The position numbers and the translations under genes were made by a program. The notes beneath the pieces are model-generated. The model did no database searches, was not told the origin of the DNA, and worked only from the letters and a program-made list of their open reading frames with translations. From NCBI RefSeq assembly GCF_001187915.1, contig NZ_LGIU01000016.1:1-33450 (forward strand): 33,450 bases of DNA, read 5' to 3'. How positions within the stretch are numbered: the first letter of the stretch is position 1; each line of letters opens with the position of its first letter. Of the stretch, positions 1 to 9,550 are shown piece by piece. The DNA comes from Arthrobacter sp. RIT-PI-e (GTDB lineage: Bacteria; Actinomycetota; Actinomycetes; Actinomycetales; Micrococcaceae).

Positions 1-1251
1 GTGACCAGGTTGCCCGACGGCTCGGCCGTCAACGCCCCGGCCGCCCAGGTGTCGCGCCCCAATGCACCCCCGGTGCGTCGGCATCTCCTCGCGGTCGCCG
101 TCGAGCTGACCGACGGCGCCGGTGCCCCGGGGACCGGCCCTGACGGGGGTGGGCAGCCCACGACCCTCCCCGTCCTCACCGAGGAGGCGGTGGTGGGGCT
201 CGCCTCCTGGCACCGGCCGCGCCTGCACCGGCGCTTCACGCGGTTGGTCCCCGGCATGCTGGAGGAGGCCGCGGCCCTCGGGCTGATCGGGGGCGGCGCC
301 CTCACGGACCCGGGACGGTCGATCGCCGGGGAACGCTTCGAGGAGGCTGCCGCGCTCGTCCGTGATGCCCTGCCGGCCCCGGTGACCCAGGTGGTGCTGC
401 AGGCGGACCTGACCGCCGTCGCTCCCGGCTACCTGCTGCCCGAGGTGGCCCGGGGTCTCGCGCGGCCGGCCACCGCCGAGGGGCAGGGCCCGGCCACCCC
501 CTTCCGGTTCTCGGCCGGGTCGCTCCGGGCCGCCCTCGCTGCCGGGGAGGATGCCGCGTCGATCCTCGTCTTCCTCCGTGAGCACTCCGCCACGGAGGTG
601 CCGCAGGCCCTCGCGTACCTCATCGAGGACACCGCGTCCCGGCACGGCGCGGTGCGGGTGGGGCGCGCGGGCAGCTATCTGCGCACGGAGGACGACGCCG
701 TGATCGGCGCCGTCCTGTCGGATCCACGCGCCCGCACCCTGGGCATCGTCCAGCTGGCGCCCACCGTGCTCGTCTCCCCGGCATCGCCGCAGGAACTGGA
801 CCGGCTGCTGGGCGATCTCGGCTTCGCCGCGGCCTCGGACACGATGGTGCCCGCGGCACCCGCCGGCGCTCCTGCGGGGGAGGCCGCACCGGCGGCTCCC
901 CGGACCTCGCCGCGCTCCAGGCTCGACCCGTGGTCGGTGGCCGAGGAGGAGATCACCGCGCAGCTCGGCACGCTCCGGTCCGGCTCCCCGGGTCCGGTGG
1001 ACGGGGCGGCGTACGACGGCGGGACGCTCCTGGGACTCGAGACCCTGCGATCGGCCATCCGCTCGCGCAGCCGGATCCTGCTCGGCACCGCGGACGGGGA
1101 GGGGAATCACGTCCGTCAGGTCCTCGTTCCACTCTCCGTCTCCGGTGGGCGCCTGCGCGTGTTCGACCCGGAGAAGCAGGTGGAGCGAGTCGTGTCCGTA
1201 CACCGCGTCATGGACGTGGAGATCCTCGAAGGGAGTCCCGCAGATGACTGA
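1..1251 (+). CDS. Helicase-associated domain protein (XPB/Ssl2-like N-terminal domain), probably 5'-truncated
   Basis: The reading frame is open from base 1, so the visible 416 residues are probably the C-terminal part of a longer protein; family members I know of are clearly longer. Residues about 185-275 resemble the XPB/Ssl2-like N-terminal domain found in actinobacterial 'helicase-associated' proteins: FLREHSATEVPQALAYLIED, then VRVGRAGSYLRTED and a 'LAPTVLVSP' strand. After an Ala/Pro-rich linker (about 280-310), residues 345-410 look like a WYL-type ligand-binding module (RSRILLGTADGEG, then GGRLRVFDP). The gene overlaps the XPB helicase start by 8 bases, so the two are probably translationally coupled and work together in DNA repair or transcription-linked unwinding. 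The role is inferred from context. The GTG at base 1 is unlikely to be the true start. Confidence 0.75.
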   Translation: MTRLPDGSAVNAPAAQVSRPNAPPVRRHLLAVAVELTDGAGAPGTGPDGGGQPTTLPVLTEEAVVGLASWHRPRLHRRFTRLVPGMLEEAAALGLIGGGALTDPGRSIAGERFEEAAALVRDALPAPVTQVVLQADLTAVAPGYLLPEVARGLARPATAEGQGPATPFRFSAGSLRAALAAGEDAASILVFLREHSATEVPQALAYLIEDTASRHGAVRVGRAGSYLRTEDDAVIGAVLSDPRARTLGIVQLAPTVLVSPASPQELDRLLGDLGFAAASDTMVPAAPAGAPAGEAAPAAPRTSPRSRLDPWSVAEEEITAQLGTLRSGSPGPVDGAAYDGGTLLGLETLRSAIRSRSRILLGTADGEGNHVRQVLVPLSVSGGRLRVFDPEKQVERVVSVHRVMDVEILEGSPADD

Positions 1252-2902
1252 CGGGCCACTGATCGTCCAGAGCGACAAGACCATCCTGCTCGAGGTGGAC
1301 CACGAGCGGGCCACCGAGGCCCGGCACGCGATCGCCGCGTTCGCCGAGCTGGAGCGCGCACCGGAGCACGTCCACAGCTACCGGCTCACCCCGCTGGGGC
1401 TCTGGAACGCCCGCGCAGCGGGGCTGGACGCCGAGCAGGTCCTCGACACGCTGCTGGAGTACTCGCGCTTCCCGGTGCCCCATGCGCTGCTGATCGACAT
1501 CGAGGACACCATGTCGCGCTACGGGCGCCTGAGGCTGGAGAAGGACCCCCAGCACGGCCTGGTGCTGCGCACCACCGACTACCCCGTGCTCGAGGAGGTG
1601 CTCCATGCCAAGAAGATCGAGCCCCTCCTCGGGCCGCGGATCGACGGCGAGACCGTGGTGGTGCACTCCTCGCAGCGTGGGCAGCTCAAGCAGCTCCTGC
1701 TGAAACTCGGTTGGCCGGCGGAGGACCTCGCGGGGTACGTGGACGGCACACCGCACCCGATCGTGCTGCGGGAGGACGGCTGGGCGCTGCGCCCCTACCA
1801 GCAGCTCGCGGTGGAGAACTTCTGGTCGGGCGGATCCGGTGTCGTGGTGCTGCCCTGCGGGGCGGGCAAGACCCTCGTGGGTGCAGCCGCCATGGCCATG
1901 AGCCGGACCACCACGCTCATCCTGGTCACCAACACCGTCTCGGCCAGGCAGTGGAAGGACGAGCTGCTCAAGCGCACGTCGCTCACCGAGGAGGAGATCG
2001 GGGAGTACTCGGGGTCGGTGAAGGAGGTGCGTCCGGTGACCATCGCCACCTACCAGGTCCTCACCACCAGGCGCGGCGGTCTCTACCCGCACCTGGAGCT
2101 GCTGGATGCGAACGACTGGGGCCTGGTGGTCTACGACGAGGTGCACCTGCTGCCCGCGCCGATCTTCAAGATGACCGCCGATCTCCAGGCCCGCCGGAGA
2201 CTCGGGCTCACGGCCACGCTCGTGCGCGAGGACGGACGCGAGGGCGAGGTGTTCTCCCTGATCGGCCCGAAGCGCTACGACGCCCCGTGGAAGGACATCG
2301 AGGCCCAGGGGTACATCGCCCCCGCGGACTGCGTGGAGGTCCGGGTGGACCTCCCGCGGGACGAGCGGGTGGCCTACGCCATGGCCGACGACGCCGACAA
2401 GTACCGTCTGTGCGCCACCTCCGACACGAAGTCGGAGGTGGTGGAGAAGCTGGTGGCCTCGCACCGGGACGAGCAGCTGCTCGTGATCGGGCAGTACATC
2501 GACCAGCTCGACGACCTCGCCGGGCGGCTCGACGCCCCCGTGATCAAGGGGGACACCTCGGTGAAGGAGCGCCAGCGGTTGTTCGACGCGTTCCGCTCCG
2601 GTGAGGTCAGGGTCCTGGTGGTGTCCAAGGTGGCGAACTTCTCGATCGACCTCCCCGAGGCGTCCGTCGCCGTCCAGGTCTCGGGTTCGTTCGGCTCACG
2701 GCAGGAGGAGGCGCAACGCCTCGGCAGGCTGCTGCGGCCGAAGTCCGACGGGCGGGCCGCCCGCTTCTACACCGTCGTCGCCCGGGACACCCTGGACCAG
2801 GACTTCGCGGCCAAGCGGCAGCGGTTCCTCGCGGAGCGGGGGTACGCCTACCGGATCCTCGACGCGACGGCGATACCGGATCCGAACCCCAGCGCGCAGT
2901 GA
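1244..2902 (+). CDS. XPB-type DNA repair helicase (SF2)
   Basis: A 552-residue superfamily 2 DNA helicase related to archaeal/eukaryotic XPB. Visible motifs in order: an N-terminal damage-recognition-like region (1-180), Q-like 'ALRPYQQLAV' near 181-190, Walker A 'PCGAGKT' (204-210), motif Ia 'LVTNTVSARQW', motif II 'DEVH' (298-301), motif III 'LTATLVRED' (about 322-330), and in the second RecA lobe 'VVSKVANFSIDLPEA' and motif VI 'QRLGRLLRP'. The start was chosen at ATG 1244 because GAAGGGAG lies a few bases upstream; the frame is open further upstream, but that part only shadows the previous gene. The family unwinds DNA by ATP-driven 3'-5' translocation in the cytoplasm. The 8-base overlap with the preceding gene suggests a two-gene operon. 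Confidence 0.92.
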   Translation: MTDGPLIVQSDKTILLEVDHERATEARHAIAAFAELERAPEHVHSYRLTPLGLWNARAAGLDAEQVLDTLLEYSRFPVPHALLIDIEDTMSRYGRLRLEKDPQHGLVLRTTDYPVLEEVLHAKKIEPLLGPRIDGETVVVHSSQRGQLKQLLLKLGWPAEDLAGYVDGTPHPIVLREDGWALRPYQQLAVENFWSGGSGVVVLPCGAGKTLVGAAAMAMSRTTTLILVTNTVSARQWKDELLKRTSLTEEEIGEYSGSVKEVRPVTIATYQVLTTRRGGLYPHLELLDANDWGLVVYDEVHLLPAPIFKMTADLQARRRLGLTATLVREDGREGEVFSLIGPKRYDAPWKDIEAQGYIAPADCVEVRVDLPRDERVAYAMADDADKYRLCATSDTKSEVVEKLVASHRDEQLLVIGQYIDQLDDLAGRLDAPVIKGDTSVKERQRLFDAFRSGEVRVLVVSKVANFSIDLPEASVAVQVSGSFGSRQEEAQRLGRLLRPKSDGRAARFYTVVARDTLDQDFAAKRQRFLAERGYAYRILDATAIPDPNPSAQ

Positions 2903-2958
2903 GCGTGTTCCAGGTACCCGTCCAGCGACCTCCCAGGCAACGCGCGGATACTGGGGCC

Positions 2959-3669
2959 GTGAACAGAACAGGCTATGAAGCGAAACTGTTGGTGGTCGAC
3001 GACGAACCGAACATCCGGGAGCTGCTCTCGACGTCGCTGCGGTTCGCGGGGTTTGACGTCGTCGCCGCCGGCAACGGTCGCGAGGCCCTCGCCGCCGCCG
3101 AGACCCACAACCCCGATCTCGCCGTCCTGGACGTCATGCTGCCGGACATGGACGGCTTCACCGTCACCCGCCGTCTGCGCGCCGCCGGCCGGCACTTCCC
3201 CGTGGTGTTCCTGACCGCCCGGGACGACACCGAGGACAAAGTCACCGGCCTGACGGTGGGCGGCGACGACTACGTCACCAAACCCTTCAGCCTCGACGAG
3301 GTGGTGGCGCGGATCCGCGCGGTGCTGCGGCGCACCCATCCGATGGACGACGACGACGCCGTGATCCGCGTGGACGACCTCGAGCTCGACGACGACGCCC
3401 ACGAGGTGCGTCGGGCCGGGGAGACGATCGACCTCTCCCCCACCGAGTTCAAGCTGCTGCGCTACCTCATGATGAACCCGAACCGCGTGCTGTCCAAGGC
3501 CCAGATCCTCGATCACGTCTGGGAGTACGACTTCAACGGTGACGCGTCCATCGTGGAGTCCTACATCTCCTACCTCCGCCGCAAGATCGACCGGAACCCG
3601 GACGCGGTGGCGCTCATCCAGACCAAGCGCGGGGTGGGCTACCTGCTCCGCACCGCCGGCAAGCGCTAG
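2959..3669 (+). CDS. OmpR/PhoP-type response regulator
   Basis: A 236-residue two-component response regulator. The receiver domain (about 9-122) shows the acidic pair D14-D15, phospho-acceptor D58 in 'LAVLDVMLPDMDG', and the conserved lysine in 'YVTKPFSLDE'. The C-terminal winged-helix Trans_reg_C domain (about 140-235) contains 'LSPTEFKLLRYLM' and 'VESYISYLRRKID'. The overall pattern is closest to the actinobacterial PhoP/MprA/TcrX group. The GTG at 2959 was chosen because the receiver domain starts directly after it; a GTG at 2899 overlaps the helicase stop codon but has no ribosome site and adds 20 non-conserved residues. The sensor kinase follows after a 9-base gap, so they form one operon. 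The target genes cannot be read from the sequence. Confidence 0.92.
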   Translation: MNRTGYEAKLLVVDDEPNIRELLSTSLRFAGFDVVAAGNGREALAAAETHNPDLAVLDVMLPDMDGFTVTRRLRAAGRHFPVVFLTARDDTEDKVTGLTVGGDDYVTKPFSLDEVVARIRAVLRRTHPMDDDDAVIRVDDLELDDDAHEVRRAGETIDLSPTEFKLLRYLMMNPNRVLSKAQILDHVWEYDFNGDASIVESYISYLRRKIDRNPDAVALIQTKRGVGYLLRTAGKR

Positions 3670-3678
3670 TGCGGGCCT

Positions 3679-5229
3679 TTGGTCACGCGCTGGAACGCGG
3701 CGTCGCTCCGCTCACAGCTGGTCGCCATCATCATGGCCCTCATGATCGTGACGGTGGGCATCACGGGTCTCGCCACGGTGTCGCTGCTGCGCCAGGGGCT
3801 GCTGGACCGGGTGGACGCCGACATCGCGGGCAGCGCCTCCACCGTCTCCTCGACGTTCTACTCGCAGGACCCGGCGAACGACGGCACGATCCTGCGCTAC
3901 TACGCGGCGATCCTCGACCAGGACGCCTCGATCGTCCGCGAGAACCAGTCGCCCGACGTCGCGGACCGGCCCCGGCTCGACACCCTCACCCCCGACCGGA
4001 TCGCCGAGCTGCGCCGCGCCGGCACCAGCGTCCCGGGGACGGAGGCCACCAGTCAGGGCTGGCGCGTACGGGTGTTCCCGTTCACCAACGAGGACGGCTA
4101 CCTGGCGATCGCGACCCGGCTCAACACCGTCGACGAGTCCGTCCAGGAGGCCACGGAGATCACGATCACCGCCGGCTTCGTGACCATCGCACTGGCGTCG
4201 CTGATCGCGTACGTGGCCGTCACCCGGCAGTTCGCCCCGCTGGCGCGGGTGGAACGCACGGCGGCGGCCATCGCCGCCGGTGACCTCTCCCGCAGGGTGA
4301 CCGTGGAGCGCCCCGCCACGGAGGTGGGCCGGTTGTCCCGCTCCCTCAATGCCATGCTCGCCCACATCGAGGAGGCCTTCGCGGCGAGGACGGCGTCGGA
4401 GACCAAGATGCGCCGCTTCGTCTCCGACGCCTCCCACGAGCTGCGCACGCCGCTCGTGACCATCCGCGGCTACTCGGAGCTCTACCGGCACGGGGCCCTC
4501 CAGAAGGAGGAGGACGTCGCCACGGCGATGGGACGGATCGAGAGCGAGGCGATCCGGATGGGTCAGCTCGTGGAGGACCTGCTCACGCTCGCCCGGATCG
4601 ACGAGCAGCGTCCCCTCGACGTGAGACCCGTCGACCTGATGGTCCTCGGGCACGACGCCGCGTTCGACGCGCACGCCACCGCCCCGGACCGCACCGTCAC
4701 CGTGCTGGGGCTCGACGGCGGGACACCCCGTTCCGCCCCGACACGGGGGGACGAGGCCCGGCTCCGTCAGGTGATCGCGAACCTGATGACCAACGCGCTC
4801 CGCTACACCCCCGAGGGCTCCCCCATCGAGATCGCCGTGGGTGTGGCGCCCGTGCTGCACGGCCACAGCGACTCGGTCCTCGAGATCCGCGACCACGGAC
4901 CGGGGATCTCCGAGGAGGACGCCGGCAAGGTCTTCGAACGCTTCTACCGGGCGGACTCGTCACGGTACCGGGAGACCGGCGGTACGGGTCTCGGCCTGGC
5001 GATCGTCGCGGCGCTGGTGGCCCAGCACGACGGCACGGGGCGCCTGGAGGAGACGGCGGGCGGGGGCGCCACGCTCTCGATCCGGCTCCCGCCCATCCCC
5101 CCTCCGGCACAGGGCGAGGAGGAGATCCCGGATGCCGACGGCGAGGTACGCGTTCCGTCCGGTGCCATCACTCCTCCGCAGGCGCCTTCCGTGAAACCGG
5201 TTATCCACAAAGGCGGAGCCGAGCACTGA
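3679..5229 (+). CDS. Two-component sensor histidine kinase
   Basis: A 516-residue membrane histidine kinase, partner of the upstream response regulator. Order of parts: TM1 (about 14-37), an extracytoplasmic sensor loop (about 38-160), TM2 (about 163-183), a HAMP linker (about 182-233) and HisKA with phospho-acceptor H253 in 'SDASHELRTPLVTIRG'. The HATPase_c domain follows, with N-box 'NLMTNALRYTP', G1 'DHGPGISEEDAG', F-box 'ERFYRADSS' and G2 'GGTGLGLAIV'. The C-terminal 45 residues are Pro/Ala-rich and probably disordered. The likely start is TTG 3679, ten bases after the regulator stop; no good ribosome site is seen, so translational coupling is probable. The signal sensed is unknown. Confidence 0.92.
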   Translation: MVTRWNAASLRSQLVAIIMALMIVTVGITGLATVSLLRQGLLDRVDADIAGSASTVSSTFYSQDPANDGTILRYYAAILDQDASIVRENQSPDVADRPRLDTLTPDRIAELRRAGTSVPGTEATSQGWRVRVFPFTNEDGYLAIATRLNTVDESVQEATEITITAGFVTIALASLIAYVAVTRQFAPLARVERTAAAIAAGDLSRRVTVERPATEVGRLSRSLNAMLAHIEEAFAARTASETKMRRFVSDASHELRTPLVTIRGYSELYRHGALQKEEDVATAMGRIESEAIRMGQLVEDLLTLARIDEQRPLDVRPVDLMVLGHDAAFDAHATAPDRTVTVLGLDGGTPRSAPTRGDEARLRQVIANLMTNALRYTPEGSPIEIAVGVAPVLHGHSDSVLEIRDHGPGISEEDAGKVFERFYRADSSRYRETGGTGLGLAIVAALVAQHDGTGRLEETAGGGATLSIRLPPIPPPAQGEEEIPDADGEVRVPSGAITPPQAPSVKPVIHKGGAEH

Positions 5230-5254
5230 CCCCCGGGCCGGGGTGCCCTAGCGT
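5226..5254 (+). promoter_or_regulatory. Candidate promoter of the WXG100 gene
   Basis: CTGACC (5226-5231), a 17-base spacer and TAGCGT (5249-5254) resemble a sigma-70 type promoter overlapping the end of the kinase gene. The same -10 sequence with a 17-base spacer occurs before the catalase gene in this window. It lies 36 bases upstream of the WXG100 start. Confidence 0.4.
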
Positions 5255-5290
5255 CGGAGGCACCAGGGCACGTCACACAAGGGAGCAGAC

Positions 5291-5581
5291 ATGGCAATGT
5301 TCAACGTAGACACCGACAGCCTCGCGGCGAAGAGCAGCCAGGTGCAGGGCACCATCGCGCGGCTCCAGGCGGAGGTCAACTCGATGCAGGCCGGCCTGCG
5401 GGAGCTGGAGGGCATGTGGACCGGGCAGGCGGCCACGAACTTCCAGCAGCTCATCCTGCAGTGGCGGGCCACCCAGCAGCAGGTCGAGGAATCCCTCACC
5501 GGGATCAACGGGGCGCTCGACGTGGCCACCGTGCAGTACGCCGAGGCCGAGCAGAGCAACGCCCGGATGTTCATGAGCTGA
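5291..5581 (+). CDS. WXG100-family (ESAT-6-like) small protein
   Basis: A 96-residue helical-hairpin protein with the family hallmark W43-T44-G45 at the turn ('EGMWTGQAATNFQQ'), flanked by two amphipathic helices rich in Q, A and E. Length and motif position fit WXG100 proteins, which form dimers and are usually exported by a type VII (ESX) secretion system. AAGGGAG lies just before ATG 5291. No EccC, EccB or other ESX gene and no second WXG partner is in the window, so it is an orphan that may use a secretion system encoded elsewhere. A strong hairpin terminator follows. The C-terminal YxxxD/E export motif may be represented by 'YAEAEQ'. Confidence 0.88.
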   Translation: MAMFNVDTDSLAAKSSQVQGTIARLQAEVNSMQAGLRELEGMWTGQAATNFQQLILQWRATQQQVEESLTGINGALDVATVQYAEAEQSNARMFMS

Positions 5582-5613
5582 TCCTCATGGGTTCCGCCCT
5601 CCGGGAGGCAGCA

Positions 5614-5647
5614 GGAAGGGCGGCACCCCACAGGGTGCCGCCCTTCC
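5614..5647. terminator. Bidirectional terminator between WXG100 gene and groL
   Basis: A perfect 15-base-pair inverted repeat (5614-5628 with 5633-5647) with a 4-base loop lies between two convergent genes. There is no clear U-tract, which is common for GC-rich actinobacterial terminators. Confidence 0.75.
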
Positions 5648-5689
5648 CGTAGTACGCCGTGCCCGGCAGGGCCCGGACGGTGCCGGGGG

Positions 5690-7333
<1,644 letters not shown>

Positions 7334-7487
7334 TTAGGTCCTTTCGGGACGGTTGCATCTCAGCGAATGAATGCTTGCCTGCGTATGGTGCCCGCGACGG
7401 CCGGGCAGCGCCCAGGACGATCTCTTTCACGTCCAGGACCCCACCCCCACCACAGAGGTTCGCCTGCTTCACCCATCGCGCGCGGCC

Positions 7488-7514
7488 TTAGCAGTCGGCG
7501 CGCATGAGTGCTAA
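7488..7514 (-). promoter_or_regulatory. CIRCE operator, proximal to groL
   Basis: TTAGCAGTC - 9 bases - GAGTGCTAA. This matches the HrcA-binding CIRCE consensus (TTAGCACTC-N9-GAGTGCTAA) with one mismatch in the left arm. It lies just downstream of the expected transcription start of groL. Confidence 0.88.
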
Positions 7515-7519
7515 CTCAA

Positions 7520-7548
7520 TAATTAGCACTCACACCACGCGAGTGCAA
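7520..7548 (-). promoter_or_regulatory. groL promoter
   Basis: Read on the minus strand: TTGCAC (7548-7543), a 17-base spacer and TAATTA (7525-7520). This sigma-70 type promoter is embedded in the distal CIRCE and just upstream of the proximal one, as expected for HrcA repression. It predicts a leader of roughly 185 bases. Confidence 0.75.
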
Positions 7549-7549
7549 C
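7523..7549 (-). promoter_or_regulatory. CIRCE operator, distal to groL
   Basis: TTAGCACTC - 9 bases - GAGTGCAAC. The left arm is perfect; the right arm has two or three mismatches at its end, where it doubles as the -35 box. It is separated by 8 bases from the first CIRCE, with centres about 35 bases apart. Confidence 0.78.
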
Positions 7550-7626
7550 CTTCCCGGCCCTCCGGTGGACTGCCGGGGCACGGCCGGACGATCGACCCCG
7601 GCGGCCTCCGAACCGGTCCGCTCGGC

Positions 7627-8231
7627 CTACTCGAACTCGGGTCCGAGCACCACGGAGATCTCGGACGCCACGTCCGCGCCGTCGATCAGGTCCGTGATGC
7701 CGAGGTCCGCGGCCACGGCCTCGGCAGCCGCCCGCTGGTCCTCACCGTTGAAGAAGACCACGGAGTTCTCCACCGGCGCACCCACCCAGTTGCCGGGCAG
7801 CGTGCCGGTCCATCCTTCGACCGCGAGCCGATTCGCGCCGATCGTCGCGAGACCCGGGGTCCCGGCACCGTTGAGCACGTTCACCGTCTGCTCCCGGTCG
7901 ATGCCGCCCCCCGTACCGCCCACCGCGCCGGTCCCGTCCGGATCGGCGCCCCCGCCGCCGGCAGAGGCCTCCGGGGAGGCGCCGGCCCCTCCGTCGGGCT
8001 CCGGGTCCGCCGCCGGGGCGGACTGCGACGCGCCCCCGTCCCCCGCCTCCGCGAGGTCGAGGCGGGGGGGGAGGAGGGAGGACCCGAGGCCGATCAGCAG
8101 TGCGGGCACCGCGGCCGTGGTCTTGGGGCCCAGGCCGCCCGACGGGGCGGGGTCGGGTTGTCCCGGTGGACACCCTGGCGGTCCGAGGACTCCGGGGCGG
8201 CGGCGAACCCGTCCCGCGGATGGTGGGTCAT
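7627..8231 (-). CDS. LytR C-terminal (LytR_C) domain protein, apparent frameshift
   Basis: The C-terminal part (minus frame ending at 7627) is a LytR_C domain: 'VNVLNGAGTPGLATIGANRL', 'VVFFNGEDQRAAAEAVAADL', preceded by a Gly/Ala/Pro linker and a short hydrophobic stretch. Its frame has no credible start: the first GTG, at 8109, has no ribosome site and sits inside the membrane segment. A good start lies at ATG 8231 with AAGGA upstream, giving 'MTHHPRDGFAAAPESSDRQG', an N-terminus that looks authentic for this family, but in another frame that stops near 8094. One lost base between about 8140 and 8195 would join the two. The expected product is a single-pass envelope protein with an extracellular LytR_C domain. 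The break may be a true mutation or a base-calling error (see findings). DUF3263 lies 35 bases upstream in the same operon. Confidence 0.72.
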
Positions 8232-8266
8232 GGGTAGGAGGGTCCTTCGGTTCTCGGGCGGTGGAC

Positions 8267-8578
8267 CTAGATGTCCGCGCCGAGCCTGCGGGCGGAACGT
8301 GCCTTCTGGCGTGTGGAGCGCAGTCGTCGCAGGCGCTTGACGAGCATCGGGTCGTGGGCCAGCGCCGCCTCGGTGTCGATCAGGGCGTTGAGCGCCTGGT
8401 AGTAGTGCGTGGCGGACAGGTTGAACAGGTCCCGGATGGCCTGTTCCTTGGCGCCGGAGTACTTCCACCACTCCCGCTCGAGGGCGAGCATCCGCTGGTC
8501 CCGGTCACCGAGCGCCGGCTCGGCCTCCGGTCGTGCGGTACCCGGATCCGCCTGCCGGGGTGTCCCGGTCATCGTCAC
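8267..8578 (-). CDS. DUF3263 family protein
   Basis: A protein of about 103 residues. Its core 'LALEREWWKYSGAKEQAIRD' followed by 'FNLSATHYYQALNALID' is typical of the actinobacterial DUF3263 family, a small helical protein with a helix-turn-helix-like look and a basic C-terminus ('RLRRLRSTRQKARSARRLG'). The function is unknown; DNA binding is only a guess from the fold-like pattern and basic tail. The frame is open to 8641, but GGAGGAAGG at about 8592-8584 points to one of the starts GTG 8581, GTG 8578 or ATG 8572; 8578 has the best spacing. It is divergent from the uracil-DNA glycosylase gene and precedes the LytR_C gene. Confidence 0.85.
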   Translation of the reverse strand: MTMTGTPRQADPGTARPEAEPALGDRDQRMLALEREWWKYSGAKEQAIRDLFNLSATHYYQALNALIDTEAALAHDPMLVKRLRRLRSTRQKARSARRLGADI

Positions 8579-8682
8579 CACCGCCTTCCTCCGTACGACA
8601 CAGTGTCTTTCCATGGTAGTGGGCGGTGCGGACCGTGTCATACGTGCCCGTCGTGTCGGACGACCTCACCACAATGGAGGGT

Positions 8683-9507
8683 ATGACACATGACGACGGC
8701 ACCCTCTTCGACCTCCCGCCCTCCTCCGGCGCTGCGCCTGGGCTTCACCTGAAAGGCAGCAGGAGGCCCGGCACCCCCGTGTCGCCGAACGAGGCGGTCT
8801 TCCCGTTCTCGGCCCCCGCCCGAGCCTCGGACCTCGTCCCCGCGGACTGGGCTGCTGCGCTCGGACCGGTGGAACCGGTGCTCCACCGGCTCGCCACGTC
8901 GCTCGCGTCGGACCTCGACGGCGGGCCACGGGTCCTGCCGGGCCCCGCGCAGATCCTGCGCGCCCTCGGGACACCGCTCGACCGGATCCGGGTGGTGATC
9001 GTCGGGCAGGACCCGTACCCCACGATCGGTCACGCAGTCGGTCTGAGCTTCGCCGTCGATCCCCGCACCCGGCCCGTTCCCCGCAGCCTCGCGAACATCT
9101 ACCGTGAGCTCTCCTCGGACCTCGGCATCGCCGTGCCGTCCACCGGTGACCTCTCGGGCTGGGAGGAGCAGGGCGTCCTCCTGCTCAACCGGGTCCTCAC
9201 CGTCCGGGCCGGGGAGGCCGCCTCGCACCGCGGACTCGGCTGGGAGGAGGTCACCGACGCCGCGATCCGTGCCCTCGTGGAGCGGGGCGGGCCACTGGTG
9301 GCCGTGCTGTGGGGGAAGGACGCCCAGCGGCTGAAGCCCCTGCTCGGGTCCGTACCCACCGTCGAGTCCGTCCATCCGAGCCCGTTGTCGGCGGCGCGGG
9401 GGTTCTTCGGTTCGAGACCGTTCAGCCGCGCCAACCAGCTGCTGACCGAGCAGGGCGGCGAGCCCGTCGACTGGTCACGCACCGTGGCGGCGCGCGACAC
9501 TGCCTGA
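8683..9507 (+). CDS. ung: Uracil-DNA glycosylase, family 1
   Basis: About 274 residues. It removes uracil from DNA as the first step of base excision repair. Motif A is 'VIVGQDPYP' with catalytic D110 and Y112; the residue after Tyr is Pro instead of the usual His, a variant I recall from actinobacterial sequences. Further parts are 'GLSFAVD' (the Phe that stacks on uracil), '[12 protein letters not shown]' with N169, and the DNA-intercalating loop '[20 protein letters not shown]' with H231. The start is ATG 8683; the frame continues upstream to 8626, and ATG 8674 is an alternative. GGAGG ends only two bases before 8683, so initiation at either ATG is uncertain. It is divergent from DUF3263. 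Confidence 0.93.
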   Translation: MTHDDGTLFDLPPSSGAAPGLHLKGSRRPGTPVSPNEAVFPFSAPARASDLVPADWAAALGPVEPVLHRLATSLASDLDGGPRVLPGPAQILRALGTPLDRIRVVIVGQDPYPTIGHAVGLSFAVDPRTRPVPRSLANIYRELSSDLGIAVPSTGDLSGWEEQGVLLLNRVLTVRAGEAASHRGLGWEEVTDAAIRALVERGGPLVAVLWGKDAQRLKPLLGSVPTVESVHPSPLSAARGFFGSRPFSRANQLLTEQGGEPVDWSRTVAARDTA

Positions 9508-9550
9508 GCACCCGTTCCTGCCGGCTCCGGCGCAGGGTGACCGGGCGGGA

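Noticed and set aside
7627-8109. GTG 8109 as the true start of the LytR_C gene
   Set aside because: It has no ribosome site and would cut the membrane segment; ATG 8231 has both a ribosome site and a fitting N-terminus.
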